Part shown: positions 6,988-13,023 of the stretch, piece by piece
How the letters are laid out: every line of letters starts with the position of its first letter
Position numbering within the stretch: the stretch's first letter is position 1
Program-made: the position numbers and the translations under genes
Notes under the pieces: model-generated
What the model saw: the letters and a program-made list of their open reading frames with translations, nothing else
Database searches by the model: none
What the model was told of the DNA's origin: nothing
NCBI GenBank assembly: GCA_021161685.1
Contig: JAGHAD010000071.1
Span: forward strand, 1-13,484
Direction: 5' to 3'
Origin: Thermoplasmata archaeon
GTDB lineage: Archaea > Thermoplasmatota > E2 > DHVEG-1 > B18-G2
DNA length: 13,484 bases

Positions 6988-7060
6988 GGGCCCGTGGGGT
7001 AGCTTGGCATCCTTGTGGCTTCGGGAGCCATTGACCCGGGTTCAAATCCCGGCGGGCCCA
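6988..7060 (+). tRNA. tRNA-Pro (anticodon CGG)
   Basis: This is a full cloverleaf of 73 nt. The acceptor GGGCCCG (6988-6994) pairs with CGGGCCC (7053-7059), with discriminator A7060. The anticodon stem GTGGC/GCCAT has loop TTCGGGA (7020-7026), giving CGG at 7022-7024 and G37. The T arm is CCGGG-TTCAAAT-CCCGG (7036-7052). The 3' CCA is not encoded (TTTT follows A7060). The gene starts 4 nt after the rpoD stop, so it is probably part of the ribosomal operon transcript and released by RNase P and RNase Z. No intron is present. Confidence 0.97.
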
Positions 7061-7263
7061 TTTTGAGAGCTTTCATAGTGGCAAAAATCAGTGTTTACCC
7101 TTTATCTTCATGGTTTCTGATACTCGTCTGGCGATCTCTTGTGTTTCTCTGGAGGATCCTTTTCTTCTTCGAGTGGAATTTGGAAAGGGATATCAATATA
7201 GTTTTCTTACCCACCTTATACGGAGTGAAGGCATAGGAGAGTGAAACAAAAAATCACCTCTTC
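7061..7263. other. Gene-free stretch, possible gene relic on the minus strand
   Basis: No convincing intact gene is seen. Immediately after the DUF5678 remnant on the minus strand comes an SD-like GAGGTGAT (7261-7254) and a TTG, but the frame closes after 18 codons. Short open pieces in the other minus frames do not join without frameshifts. This may be the remains of a second gene that followed the DUF5678 gene, which is inference. A short T run follows the tRNA at 7061-7064. Confidence 0.3.
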
Positions 7264-7435
7264 CTAAGTTGTGATGGATCCCTCGGGCACTTTGATAAAT
7301 AGAGGAACTGTTTTCAACTTCAGAGAATTCACCTTTTCTACAGTTTTCTTGAGAGAACTGTCTATATTCTGACAGATTCTGCATCAGTAGCCATTCGTAA
7401 TCTGAATTGATTTGCTCCTGTCTTGTTTTATCCAT
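7264..7435 (-). pseudogene. Decayed DUF5678-type gene (internal deletion and frameshift)
   Basis: From ATG 7435 the frame reads MDKTRQEQINSDYEWLLMQN then LSEY, the start of a DUF5678 protein. The matching C-terminal half is present in a different frame: SSLKKTVEKVNSLKLKTVP then LFIKVPEGSITT, ending in TAG at 7264-7266. In intact relatives about 15 residues of the form GxWIAVVDxxVV link the two halves, and here they are missing. The gene has therefore lost an internal segment and its frame. A frameshift alone could be a sequencing error, but the missing piece argues for real decay. Family identity is from memory of the conserved YEWLL and KVPEG motifs. The function of the family is unknown. 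Confidence 0.6.
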
Positions 7436-7445
7436 TTTTCCCAGT

Positions 7446-7460
7446 GAAAAGTTTTTTATC
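7446..7460 (+). promoter_or_regulatory. Promoter of the H/ACA guide RNA
   Basis: GAAAAGTTTTTTATC has a BRE-like A run followed by a T-rich TATA element. Initiation about 25 nt after its centre falls at 7481-7484, the first bases of the guide RNA. On the other strand the same bases read GATAAAAAAC, about 20 nt upstream of the start of the DUF5678 remnant, so the element may once have served both directions. Confidence 0.55.
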
Positions 7461-7483
7461 CAATGATGGAGTAAATCTTTGTA

Positions 7484-7546
7484 GCCTGGAGGAAACCGGC
7501 TCCTCTGAACCAATGATGAGGCAGTCGCTCCCCTCCAGGCACATTC
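7484..7546 (+). ncRNA. H/ACA box pseudouridylation guide RNA (Pf9-like)
   Basis: The single hairpin has every part of an archaeal H/ACA guide. The lower stem is nine perfect pairs, GCCTGGAGG (7484-7492) with CCTCCAGGC (7532-7540), followed directly by the ACA box (7541-7543). The pocket strands are AAACCG (7493-7498) and CGCTCC (7526-7531), so the pocket top is 15 nt from ACA. The upper stem (CCTC 7502-7505 with GAGG 7518-7521, plus pairs below) is capped by a K-loop with TGA (7506-7508) and TGA (7514-7516), the expected L7Ae site. From memory, the pocket and loop match Pyrococcus furiosus Pf9 closely. Predicted target: 16S rRNA GGAGCCUGCGGUUU, with U modified (E. coli position about 950). 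It acts with Cbf5, Nop10, Gar1 and L7Ae. The 3' end abuts the dph2 stop. Confidence 0.85.
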
Positions 7547-8542
7547 CTACTCGAGCGTTTCGAACACGTAATCCTCTCTTTCTCCAAGAACAATCTCAAG
7601 CTCTGAAGGATTTATCAAAGGTACTTTAAAGACGTTGTCGATCGCAACCCTTGGGCATAAAGTGGAAACGAAACAGTCTATTCCACCAAAGGCATCTAGG
7701 ATGTTTTGACTTAGATTGTCAACAACAAAGATGTACGCCTTCTTATCGTATCTCTCCAGTTTTTTCTTTATTTCAAAAGCCTTTTCTTTCCTTAGCTGTC
7801 CCGGTTTAATGCCCACTATAATGCCAAAACACTCCGCATCCTTAGCTAGAGATATCACTGCGTACCTCCTCCTCAAAAAATCGTTCTTTTCCCTCTCTAT
7901 CTCTTCCGAAAAAACCTTCAAGGTAAAGGGATCTACTGCAACAACGCGCTTTGACGTAACCATCGACAACCCAACCGGGTGGAAGAATCCGCTTCCTATA
8001 AAAAGAAATGCATCAACATGCTTAGATATCGAAGTTGCGGAGCTGAAATTGCATCCCAAAACGAGCCCATCTCTGTAAATTCTTTCATCTCCCTTACCGA
8101 TAAAAACTTCAAACCCCTCTCTTCTCAGAATCTTCGATACCTTTCCCAGCTTGTTAACGTGCTGTGCATTTGCAACCAAGCCGATTTTACTTCCTCGAAG
8201 TTCTGGTATTGCTTTCTTAACTCCCTCCTCTTCTCTCGCTATCCCTTCAGCGTTCACGTACATGACGGGAACCTTTAATGAAGGTATCGGAAGATGTCCT
8301 ATCTGAACAACCATGTCTACATTTAACGCCCCAGCGTAGTAAATACAGCTCACATCGCAGGCGCCAAAGCATGGATCAGTTGATAAAAGCACCTCTATGC
8401 CTTTCTCTTCCAACAAATCGGAGATTTCCAACATATGTTTCTTCAATCCATCTGGTGCCTGGAGTAAAATCCTTTTGCAATTTCTGCGCATCACTTCTTT
8501 TATCAACTCTTCGACCTTTACCGAATAACTTCCAAATATCAT
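7547..8542 (-). CDS. dph2: Diphthamide biosynthesis enzyme Dph2 (2-(3-amino-3-carboxypropyl)histidine synthase)
   Basis: This non-canonical radical SAM enzyme transfers the 3-amino-3-carboxypropyl group of S-adenosylmethionine to a histidine of elongation factor 2, the first step of diphthamide synthesis. The 331-residue product has the three cluster cysteines of archaeal Dph2, one per domain: C62 in DPCFGACD, C164 in LGCNFSSA and C296 in STLCPRVAIDN. The frame is open further upstream, but ATG 8542 is chosen. It begins MIFGSYSVKVEELIKEV, has GGAGG at 8554-8550 (7-nt gap), and overlaps the stop of the previous gene as ATGA (8539-8542). It is the last gene of a four-gene minus operon. Its stop abuts the end of the convergent H/ACA RNA. 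Confidence 0.93.
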   Translation of the reverse strand: MIFGSYSVKVEELIKEVMRRNCKRILLQAPDGLKKHMLEISDLLEEKGIEVLLSTDPCFGACDVSCIYYAGALNVDMVVQIGHLPIPSLKVPVMYVNAEGIAREEEGVKKAIPELRGSKIGLVANAQHVNKLGKVSKILRREGFEVFIGKGDERIYRDGLVLGCNFSSATSISKHVDAFLFIGSGFFHPVGLSMVTSKRVVAVDPFTLKVFSEEIEREKNDFLRRRYAVISLAKDAECFGIIVGIKPGQLRKEKAFEIKKKLERYDKKAYIFVVDNLSQNILDAFGGIDCFVSTLCPRVAIDNVFKVPLINPSELEIVLGEREDYVFETLE

Positions 8543-9804
8543 GTCATTGCCTCCAGAGCTAACAGCATGGTAACGTGTCCTGCGAGAACTGCAAGGGAAG
8601 CTGGAATGAATTTTTTGTACATTTTCCATAAATCCGTTTTGAAATATTCGCACGTAACAACGACGCACAGATGGACTGGAGAGAACAGGTAACCCATGAA
8701 GGAACTCATGTAAATTAAGCTGGCTAAAGATGTTAAATCAAGCCCAGCAGAGGGAAAGAGGGGTTCAAGGATTGGATATGAGAGAGAGACCGCAACCAAG
8801 TTATGACCCATTGAGAAACCAAAAAGTAAAGGAACTAAAGTTATGAGCAAGAAAGGAGGGAAGTTTGAATGAGATAAGCCTTTCAAAAATTCCGTAATTT
8901 CCGATCTGGAGAAAAGCTCCCTGAAAACCATTATGCCTATTATTGCGAGAGAAAATCTAGGAGAGAGACCTTCCTTAATGAAATGAGGGATTTTTTTGGG
9001 CGGTACTTTATCTATCAAAAGGAGAGACAATATACCTAAGAGCAGTGATATAAGAAGAGACCCCGTGGATGGGAATTTAAGTAATACGGAGAGAGGTACG
9101 GATACTAGAACTACTAGAAGTATTGGAATGAAGTACAGAAGTCCTTTCAAATCGTTGCCCTCTTTTTTCTTTCTCAAAAGATCCTTTTTCGGTGAACATC
9201 CATTCAGTAGAGCGAGACCAATGAGGATCATCATTATAAAGGAAGGTACTTGCAGAAAGATAATGGAATAGATATTCTTCCCAGTAAATCCCGAAAGCAG
9301 AATCATGGTTGCCGATAGTGGATAAACCAGAAACAAAACGTGGCGGAACCAAACATTAAGCAAAGAGAGGTCTTCCTTGCTTATGCCGACTTCCTTTCCT
9401 TCTCTTTCTATTAATGGAGCTGAGAACAAAGCTCCTCCCTGAATGGGCAATAATCCAAACAGGGCTGGAATCGATGCGATGATTCCTCCCTTGGAAAGAA
9501 AACCTCCAAGCGAATCAACCAACTTTTCCATATCTCTGTTTTCCTTCATGATGGTGGCAAGCATGTTTATGAAGTTGACAATAAGGATAAGCTCAAGGGT
9601 CAAAGTGACCAACTTATGTTCATCTATTGAATATATAATAGTCCTTGAAACCGCATCAAAAATACCATAGAAGCCGAGATAATCAATGGAGAAGATTGCA
9701 ATGATAAAAGAACCTACGAGGAGAGATATTCCAAAATCCACTTTTTTCCTTATGAGGTACACGATCACTGGAAATGATAGCAAAGCCCCAAAAGCTGAAA
9801 GCAT
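8539..9804 (-). CDS. DUF401 family integral membrane protein, probable transporter
   Basis: The 421-residue protein is strongly hydrophobic, with about ten membrane segments from the start (SAFGALLSFPVIVYLI) to the end (FIPASLAVLAGHVTMLLALE). Glycine- and proline-rich loops such as FGLLPIQGGALFSAPLIERE and MGHNLVAVSLSYPILEPLFP resemble DUF401 (PF04165) and, more distantly, ion-transporter superfamily anion carriers. The substrate is unknown. I start at ATG 9804, with GAGTGAT at 9816-9810 as the SD (5-nt gap). A TTG at 9810 is in frame but without an SD. It overlaps dph2 by 4 nt and nearly abuts the deaminase stop (9807-9809). Co-transcription with the deaminase makes nucleoside or base transport a weak guess. 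Confidence 0.85.
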   Translation of the reverse strand: MLSAFGALLSFPVIVYLIRKKVDFGISLLVGSFIIAIFSIDYLGFYGIFDAVSRTIIYSIDEHKLVTLTLELILIVNFINMLATIMKENRDMEKLVDSLGGFLSKGGIIASIPALFGLLPIQGGALFSAPLIEREGKEVGISKEDLSLLNVWFRHVLFLVYPLSATMILLSGFTGKNIYSIIFLQVPSFIMMILIGLALLNGCSPKKDLLRKKKEGNDLKGLLYFIPILLVVLVSVPLSVLLKFPSTGSLLISLLLGILSLLLIDKVPPKKIPHFIKEGLSPRFSLAIIGIMVFRELFSRSEITEFLKGLSHSNFPPFLLITLVPLLFGFSMGHNLVAVSLSYPILEPLFPSAGLDLTSLASLIYMSSFMGYLFSPVHLCVVVTCEYFKTDLWKMYKKFIPASLAVLAGHVTMLLALEAMT

Positions 9805-9806
9805 AT

Positions 9807-11099
9807 TCAATCACTCGTAATTCTCAAAGCTTCTTTTTGTGCGAATTCCAAAACCTCATCTTCTTTAAGAGTCAATACGTTCCTATCAATCATAAGCACT
9901 TTGCCATTGACTATCGTAGCAACGACATCGCTCGATCTTACAGCATATACCAAATGAGATACAACATCGTGGATCGGCGTTAGATGAGCCTTTTTAAAAT
10001 CAACCACTATGATATCCGCAACCTTCCCTTCTTCTATAGATCCAATTTTCCCATCTATACCAAGGGCTTTTGCCCCTCCAATTGTCGCCATATCCAATAC
10101 CTGCTGAGCCTTTGCGACGCACGGATCCCACCTATGATGCTTGTGCAAAAGAGCTGTAAATTTCATACTCTCGAACATATCTAATGTATTATTGCTCGCA
10201 GCCCCATCGGTACCTATCGATACGTTTGCTCCCTCATCAATGAGTTCGGGAAGGGGCATGTAGCCTCCGGTTGCTAATTTCATATTGCTGACTGGACAAT
10301 GAGATACACTCGCTCCAACCTTTGCTATTTTCTTAACCTCTCCCTTGGTAATCCATCCGCAGTGAGCTAACAAGGTTCTATTGCTCAGAATACCTGTTCT
10401 CTCAAACTGTTCCAAGGGTCTTACCCCGTACCTGTTTTTAACATCGTATATCTCCTGCTGGGTTTCGGAGCAGTGGGTGTGGATGATCAGGTTGTATTTT
10501 TTAGATAGCTCGGAGCATTTCATTAACGTTTCTGGTGAGCATGTATAAGAAGAGTGGGGAGCTATCACTGGAGTGATGAGTTTCTCATTGATCCATCTCT
10601 TTATGAAATCTTCGCACCTACTGAATAGCTCTTCTCTCTTGTATTCTGGTGTCCCAAAATCTAAAAAAGAAAACCCCAAAAAACCCCTCAATCCAGCCTT
10701 TTTGGTTCTTTCAGCAATCGTATCTTCAAAAAAATACATATCGGCATAGCAAGTGGTGCCTGAGAGGATCATCTCAAGCAAACCCAGATCTGTTCCGGCT
10801 TTCACAGCATTCCTATCAAGCCTCGCCTCGGCAGGCCATATTCTTTTCTTAAGCCAATCTTCCAGTGCCATATCATCCCCATATCCCCTGAAGAGCGTCA
10901 TCGGTATGTGGGTATGCGTGTTTATGAGTCCAGGAAGAACAACTTTTCCGTTTCCACTTATCTTGAAATCCGCTTCAATTGCCAATCCTTTTTCCGAAAT
11001 TTCTTTTATAATGCCATCTTCAATATAGATGCTGCCTTTGAATATTCTCCTTTTCTCATCCTGCGAAACTATTACAGCATCCTTTATCAAAACGCTCAT
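9807..11099 (-). CDS. Amidohydrolase, MTA/SAH or 5'-deoxyadenosine deaminase family
   Basis: This 430-residue member of the metal-dependent amidohydrolase superfamily (ATZ/TRZ branch) probably deaminates adenosine-type compounds such as S-adenosylhomocysteine, methylthioadenosine or 5'-deoxyadenosine, the by-products of SAM enzymes. The metal and catalytic residues are present: HxH in LINTHTHIPM (H62, H64), HTHCSETQQE (H209, E212), LLAHCGW (H246), SHCPVSNMKLATGG, and D298 in IGTDGAASNNTLD. The beta-sandwich halves lie at residues 1-55 and after 370 (GSIEEGKVADIIVVD). ATG 11099 gives MSVLIKDAVIV. ATG 11108 would add three residues and overlap the previous gene. Dph2, its operon mate, and the nearby radical SAM protein produce such nucleoside by-products. 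Confidence 0.9.
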   Translation of the reverse strand: MSVLIKDAVIVSQDEKRRIFKGSIYIEDGIIKEISEKGLAIEADFKISGNGKVVLPGLINTHTHIPMTLFRGYGDDMALEDWLKKRIWPAEARLDRNAVKAGTDLGLLEMILSGTTCYADMYFFEDTIAERTKKAGLRGFLGFSFLDFGTPEYKREELFSRCEDFIKRWINEKLITPVIAPHSSYTCSPETLMKCSELSKKYNLIIHTHCSETQQEIYDVKNRYGVRPLEQFERTGILSNRTLLAHCGWITKGEVKKIAKVGASVSHCPVSNMKLATGGYMPLPELIDEGANVSIGTDGAASNNTLDMFESMKFTALLHKHHRWDPCVAKAQQVLDMATIGGAKALGIDGKIGSIEEGKVADIIVVDFKKAHLTPIHDVVSHLVYAVRSSDVVATIVNGKVLMIDRNVLTLKEDEVLEFAQKEALRITSD

Positions 11100-11100
11100 G

Positions 11101-11559
11101 TCAAACATCCCTTGGCTTTATCCCTTCCTTCCAGTAAGCTTCAAACAGCTCATTTAGCCTATTTACAATATCTTTGTTTACGGTGATTAGAGCGAGCTCA
11201 TTCTCCTTGAAAGGACCTGATAAGATAATTGCCCTATCGCTTTCAACCACAAAAGAACCTTTGACATTCGGATTATATCTTATATCCAATCCACGCAAGT
11301 TGCTTTTGTCACTGCACTTTTTCACAACTATCTTTGCGTTTCTTGGTATACTGCTTGCGTCAAGCAGATATTCGGCAACCACTTTTGGATTCCGAAAATT
11401 ACTGATGGACCATCTCTCTGTGCACCTGAAAGCATTTTCGATTTTCTTTGGTTTCCTTCTGCTTAGTTCTATTGCTGAAATGCTTATAATAATTCCAATA
11501 ACCATGCCCACGGCTATCCATGCTGCTATCATGCTACCGTTTTCAAATCCGTTTGTCAT
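11101..11559 (-). CDS. Membrane-anchored protein with a PLD/TrmB-like cytoplasmic domain, function unknown
   Basis: The 152-residue protein has one N-terminal membrane segment (residues about 10-33, MIAAWIAVGMVIGIIISISA) followed by a basic stretch RRKPKK, so the rest is probably cytoplasmic. The soluble part, roughly 45-152, includes VVKKC, then GSFVVESDRAIILSGPFKEN and NRLNELFEAYWKEG. This pattern reminds me of the phospholipase D-like ligand-binding domain at the C-terminus of TrmB-type proteins, without catalytic HKD residues. The resemblance is weak. ATG 11559 is chosen because an upstream ATG at 11637 lies before the TATA box (11614-11619). It is the first gene of the minus operon. Its stop lies one base before the deaminase ATG. 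Confidence 0.7.
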   Translation of the reverse strand: MTNGFENGSMIAAWIAVGMVIGIIISISAIELSRRKPKKIENAFRCTERWSISNFRNPKVVAEYLLDASSIPRNAKIVVKKCSDKSNLRGLDIRYNPNVKGSFVVESDRAIILSGPFKENELALITVNKDIVNRLNELFEAYWKEGIKPRDV

Positions 11560-11565
11560 TAAATA

Positions 11566-11589
11566 GGTTTGTCCTTTGGTTTGTCCTTT
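11566..11589. repeat. Tandem 12-bp duplication in a leader
   Basis: GGTTTGTCCTTT occurs twice in direct tandem (11566-11577 and 11578-11589). On the minus strand it lies in the presumed leader of the membrane-protein gene and places an AAAGGA twice upstream of ATG 11559. It may be a simple slippage duplication or a regulatory site. Confidence 0.6.
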
Positions 11590-11610
11590 TGGAATTCGAA
11601 ATATTTGCAA

Positions 11611-11622
11611 AAGTTTAAATCT
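11611..11622. promoter_or_regulatory. Shared divergent TATA element
   Basis: AAGTTTAAATCT contains the palindromic core TTTAAA (11614-11619). To the right, initiation near 11642 precedes GGAGGT and ATG 11656. To the left, initiation near 11591 precedes ATG 11559. One box could thus serve both genes, and the starts chosen for both depend on it. Confidence 0.5.
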
Positions 11623-11655
11623 TGTAAGGTATTTCATGGGTTGGAGGTAGAGGAG

Positions 11656-11841
11656 ATGGCGTACACGTATGAAGGATGGACCTTATATAAAAGAGATGTC
11701 AAGCTGAGGAGCGGAAAGGTGCAGACCATATACTTCTTCAGTAAAAGAACGCCAAAGAGTGGAGAGCCCTGCGATCTCCCGGAAGGCTATACGGTAGGTG
11801 TTAACCAAAGGACTGGTTTGCCATATCTAAAGAAAAAGTAA
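11656..11841 (+). CDS. Small conserved archaeal protein (61 residues), function unknown
   Basis: The product runs MAYTYEGWTLYKRDVKLRSG and ends GYTVGVNQRTGLPYLKKK. Small proteins with the ending GYxVGVNxRTGLPxLK(K/R) are, from memory, widespread in archaea without a known role. Composition is basic, with a single cysteine in EPCDLPEGY. ATG 11656 is preceded by GGAGGT (11643-11648, 7-nt gap) and lies about 40 nt from the TATA box. The frame is open upstream to 11569, but that extension would precede the promoter and is not family-like. The radical SAM gene follows 22 nt downstream, perhaps co-transcribed. Confidence 0.8.
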   Translation: MAYTYEGWTLYKRDVKLRSGKVQTIYFFSKRTPKSGEPCDLPEGYTVGVNQRTGLPYLKKK

Positions 11842-11843
11842 TT

Positions 11844-11862
11844 TACCCTTTCTTTTTATTTT
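11844..11862 (+). terminator. T-rich stretch, possible intrinsic terminator
   Basis: ACCCTTTCTTTTTATTTTT follows the 61-residue gene and has the T-run composition of archaeal intrinsic terminators. It is only a few bases from the next start codon, so it may instead be a weak promoter element for the radical SAM gene. Confidence 0.3.
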
Positions 11863-11863
11863 T

Positions 11864-12862
11864 GTGAACGCAATAAAAAAAGCAAAACTCCTTGAAGAGG
11901 GAAAAATTCAAGATCCAAATGGATTGATAGATATCTACAGCTTTCAAAGATCAGGCCCACTTGCGGGAAAGAGAGCAGTTGTTTTAGAGTTTGGGGGGAA
12001 AAGGGTAAAATTGGAAATTTCTGGAAAGTCCAAGTATGCCCTTCACAAAAATGGAAAAAATTACTCAATTGTCGATGAAGATGGTATATTCATCAAAAAT
12101 GTTAGAATTATCCATGCACCCGGGGGAGCGCCAAACCAAGCTTTCTTGAACATTGAAAATAGATGTATTTTCAACTGTGCATTCTGTGAAAGTTGTTCAA
12201 AGGCATTGCTAGATGAGAAAAGACTAATGAGATTCATAACCAAATTGGTGGAGAACAGATCTTGCGAGACCATAGCTTTGACGACCGGCGTTTTTCCATC
12301 GGTTGAAAGCTCGATAAAAAGATTGTGCAGGTTTGTGCTTAATTTGAGAAAGAAAAACAAGGATATACCAATAGGGGTAGAGGCTGTAGTGAACAAAAAA
12401 GAGCAGATAGATGCCATTAAGGAATCGGGGGCAGACGAGATCAAGATAAACGTACAGCTTCCAAGGAAAGATCTCTTTGATGCGATATGCGGATATGTGA
12501 GCTATAATTCCATATATTACTTTTTGGAACACGCCGTCGATGTATTTGGCGAAGGGAAGGTAACTTCAAACATCATTTATGGTTTTGGAGAAAGAGAAGA
12601 GGATATTCTAGAGACCTTGGAAAGGTTAGCATCTGCTGGCATTGTTGCAACCCTTAGGAAGGTAAGGTTGAGTGAGGTCAATGCGGATAGGATAAAGAGA
12701 AGGATTGGGAGAAGTCCCCAAAAAATTAATTACGACAAGATTCTAAGGCTGGCTTTGAATCATAAGAACATTTTGAAGAAATTTGGCTTAACAACGAAAA
12801 CTTTCAAAACCATGTGCTTGCCATGCGCATGCTGTGACCTGGTACCCTTTATTGATGTATAA
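11864..12862 (+). CDS. Radical SAM protein, biotin synthase-related archaeal family
   Basis: The 332-residue protein carries the radical SAM cluster motif CIFNCAFC (C101, C105, C108), with an extra C111. It is followed by a TIM-barrel-like core: TTGVFPS (SAM-binding GGE-like region), IPIGVEAVV, DEIKINVQLP and NIIYGFGEREED. The C-terminus has CLPCACC (C318, C321, C323, C324), which may hold a second cluster or bind substrate. The overall pattern fits the biotin synthase-related group (COG2516, from memory). The product is unknown, and biotin synthase itself is unlikely. The first 90 residues form a separate N-terminal domain. The start is GTG 11864, without a clear SD. The stop directly abuts the stop of a small minus-strand frame. 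Confidence 0.88.
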   Translation: MNAIKKAKLLEEGKIQDPNGLIDIYSFQRSGPLAGKRAVVLEFGGKRVKLEISGKSKYALHKNGKNYSIVDEDGIFIKNVRIIHAPGGAPNQAFLNIENRCIFNCAFCESCSKALLDEKRLMRFITKLVENRSCETIALTTGVFPSVESSIKRLCRFVLNLRKKNKDIPIGVEAVVNKKEQIDAIKESGADEIKINVQLPRKDLFDAICGYVSYNSIYYFLEHAVDVFGEGKVTSNIIYGFGEREEDILETLERLASAGIVATLRKVRLSEVNADRIKRRIGRSPQKINYDKILRLALNHKNILKKFGLTTKTFKTMCLPCACCDLVPFIDV

Positions 12863-12973
12863 CTAGCTCCTCTGAGCAAGTTTTCTGGCTCTCGTGCCAA
12901 CCACAAACAACTTTGCGATGAACTCTATTTCCTTTGCTTCCTCTTTGTTTGATACGGTTCCCACGATTATCAT
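12863..12973 (-). CDS. Possible 36-residue protein, leaderless
   Basis: A short frame reads MIIVGTVSNKEEAKEIEFIA and ends KLFVVGTRARKLAQRS. I know no relative. The support is positional: a good TATA box (TTTATAAA, 12995-13002) lies about 26 nt before the ATG, as for gcvT and thrS. The stop at 12863-12865 touches the radical SAM stop, leaving no unexplained bases between them. The sequence is amphipathic and well mixed. It could still be a chance frame or the start of a noncoding transcript. Confidence 0.4.
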   Translation of the reverse strand: MIIVGTVSNKEEAKEIEFIAKLFVVGTRARKLAQRS

Positions 12974-12994
12974 CAACTAAAGCTTACATTTTGC

Positions 12995-13002
12995 TTTATA
13001 AA
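12995..13002 (-). promoter_or_regulatory. TATA box upstream of the 36-codon frame
   Basis: TTTATAAA is a perfect archaeal TATA core and palindromic. On the minus strand it predicts initiation at about 12973, the A of the small frame's ATG. On the plus strand it would start transcription near 13024, at the end of the convergent gene, which makes less sense. Confidence 0.5.
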
Positions 13003-13023
13003 GGAGTTTTTGTACAAGCCTTG

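Noticed and set aside
7015..7236. 73-codon + strand frame starting inside tRNA-Pro.
   Set aside because: It begins within the tRNA anticodon arm, has no SD, and the product is a hydrophobic low-information sequence.
7193..7513. 106-codon minus frame read as one intact protein.
   Set aside because: Only its middle part (from M at 7435 to LSEY) is protein-like. It overlaps the H/ACA RNA at its start, and after LSEY the true frame changes, so it is a frame through a pseudogene.
7462..7518. ATGATGG and ATGATGA 50 nt apart with a CTGA between, resembling boxes C, D' and C' of a C/D RNA.
   Set aside because: The C to C' distance is far too long for an archaeal C/D RNA, and no final CTGA follows. 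The CTGA/TGATGA pair is better explained as the K-loop of the H/ACA hairpin.
8543..8668. N-terminal extension of dph2 to ATG 8668.
   Set aside because: The added residues lie within the DUF401 coding region, are not Dph2-like, and lack an SD. ATG 8542 has GGAGG and the ATGA overlap.
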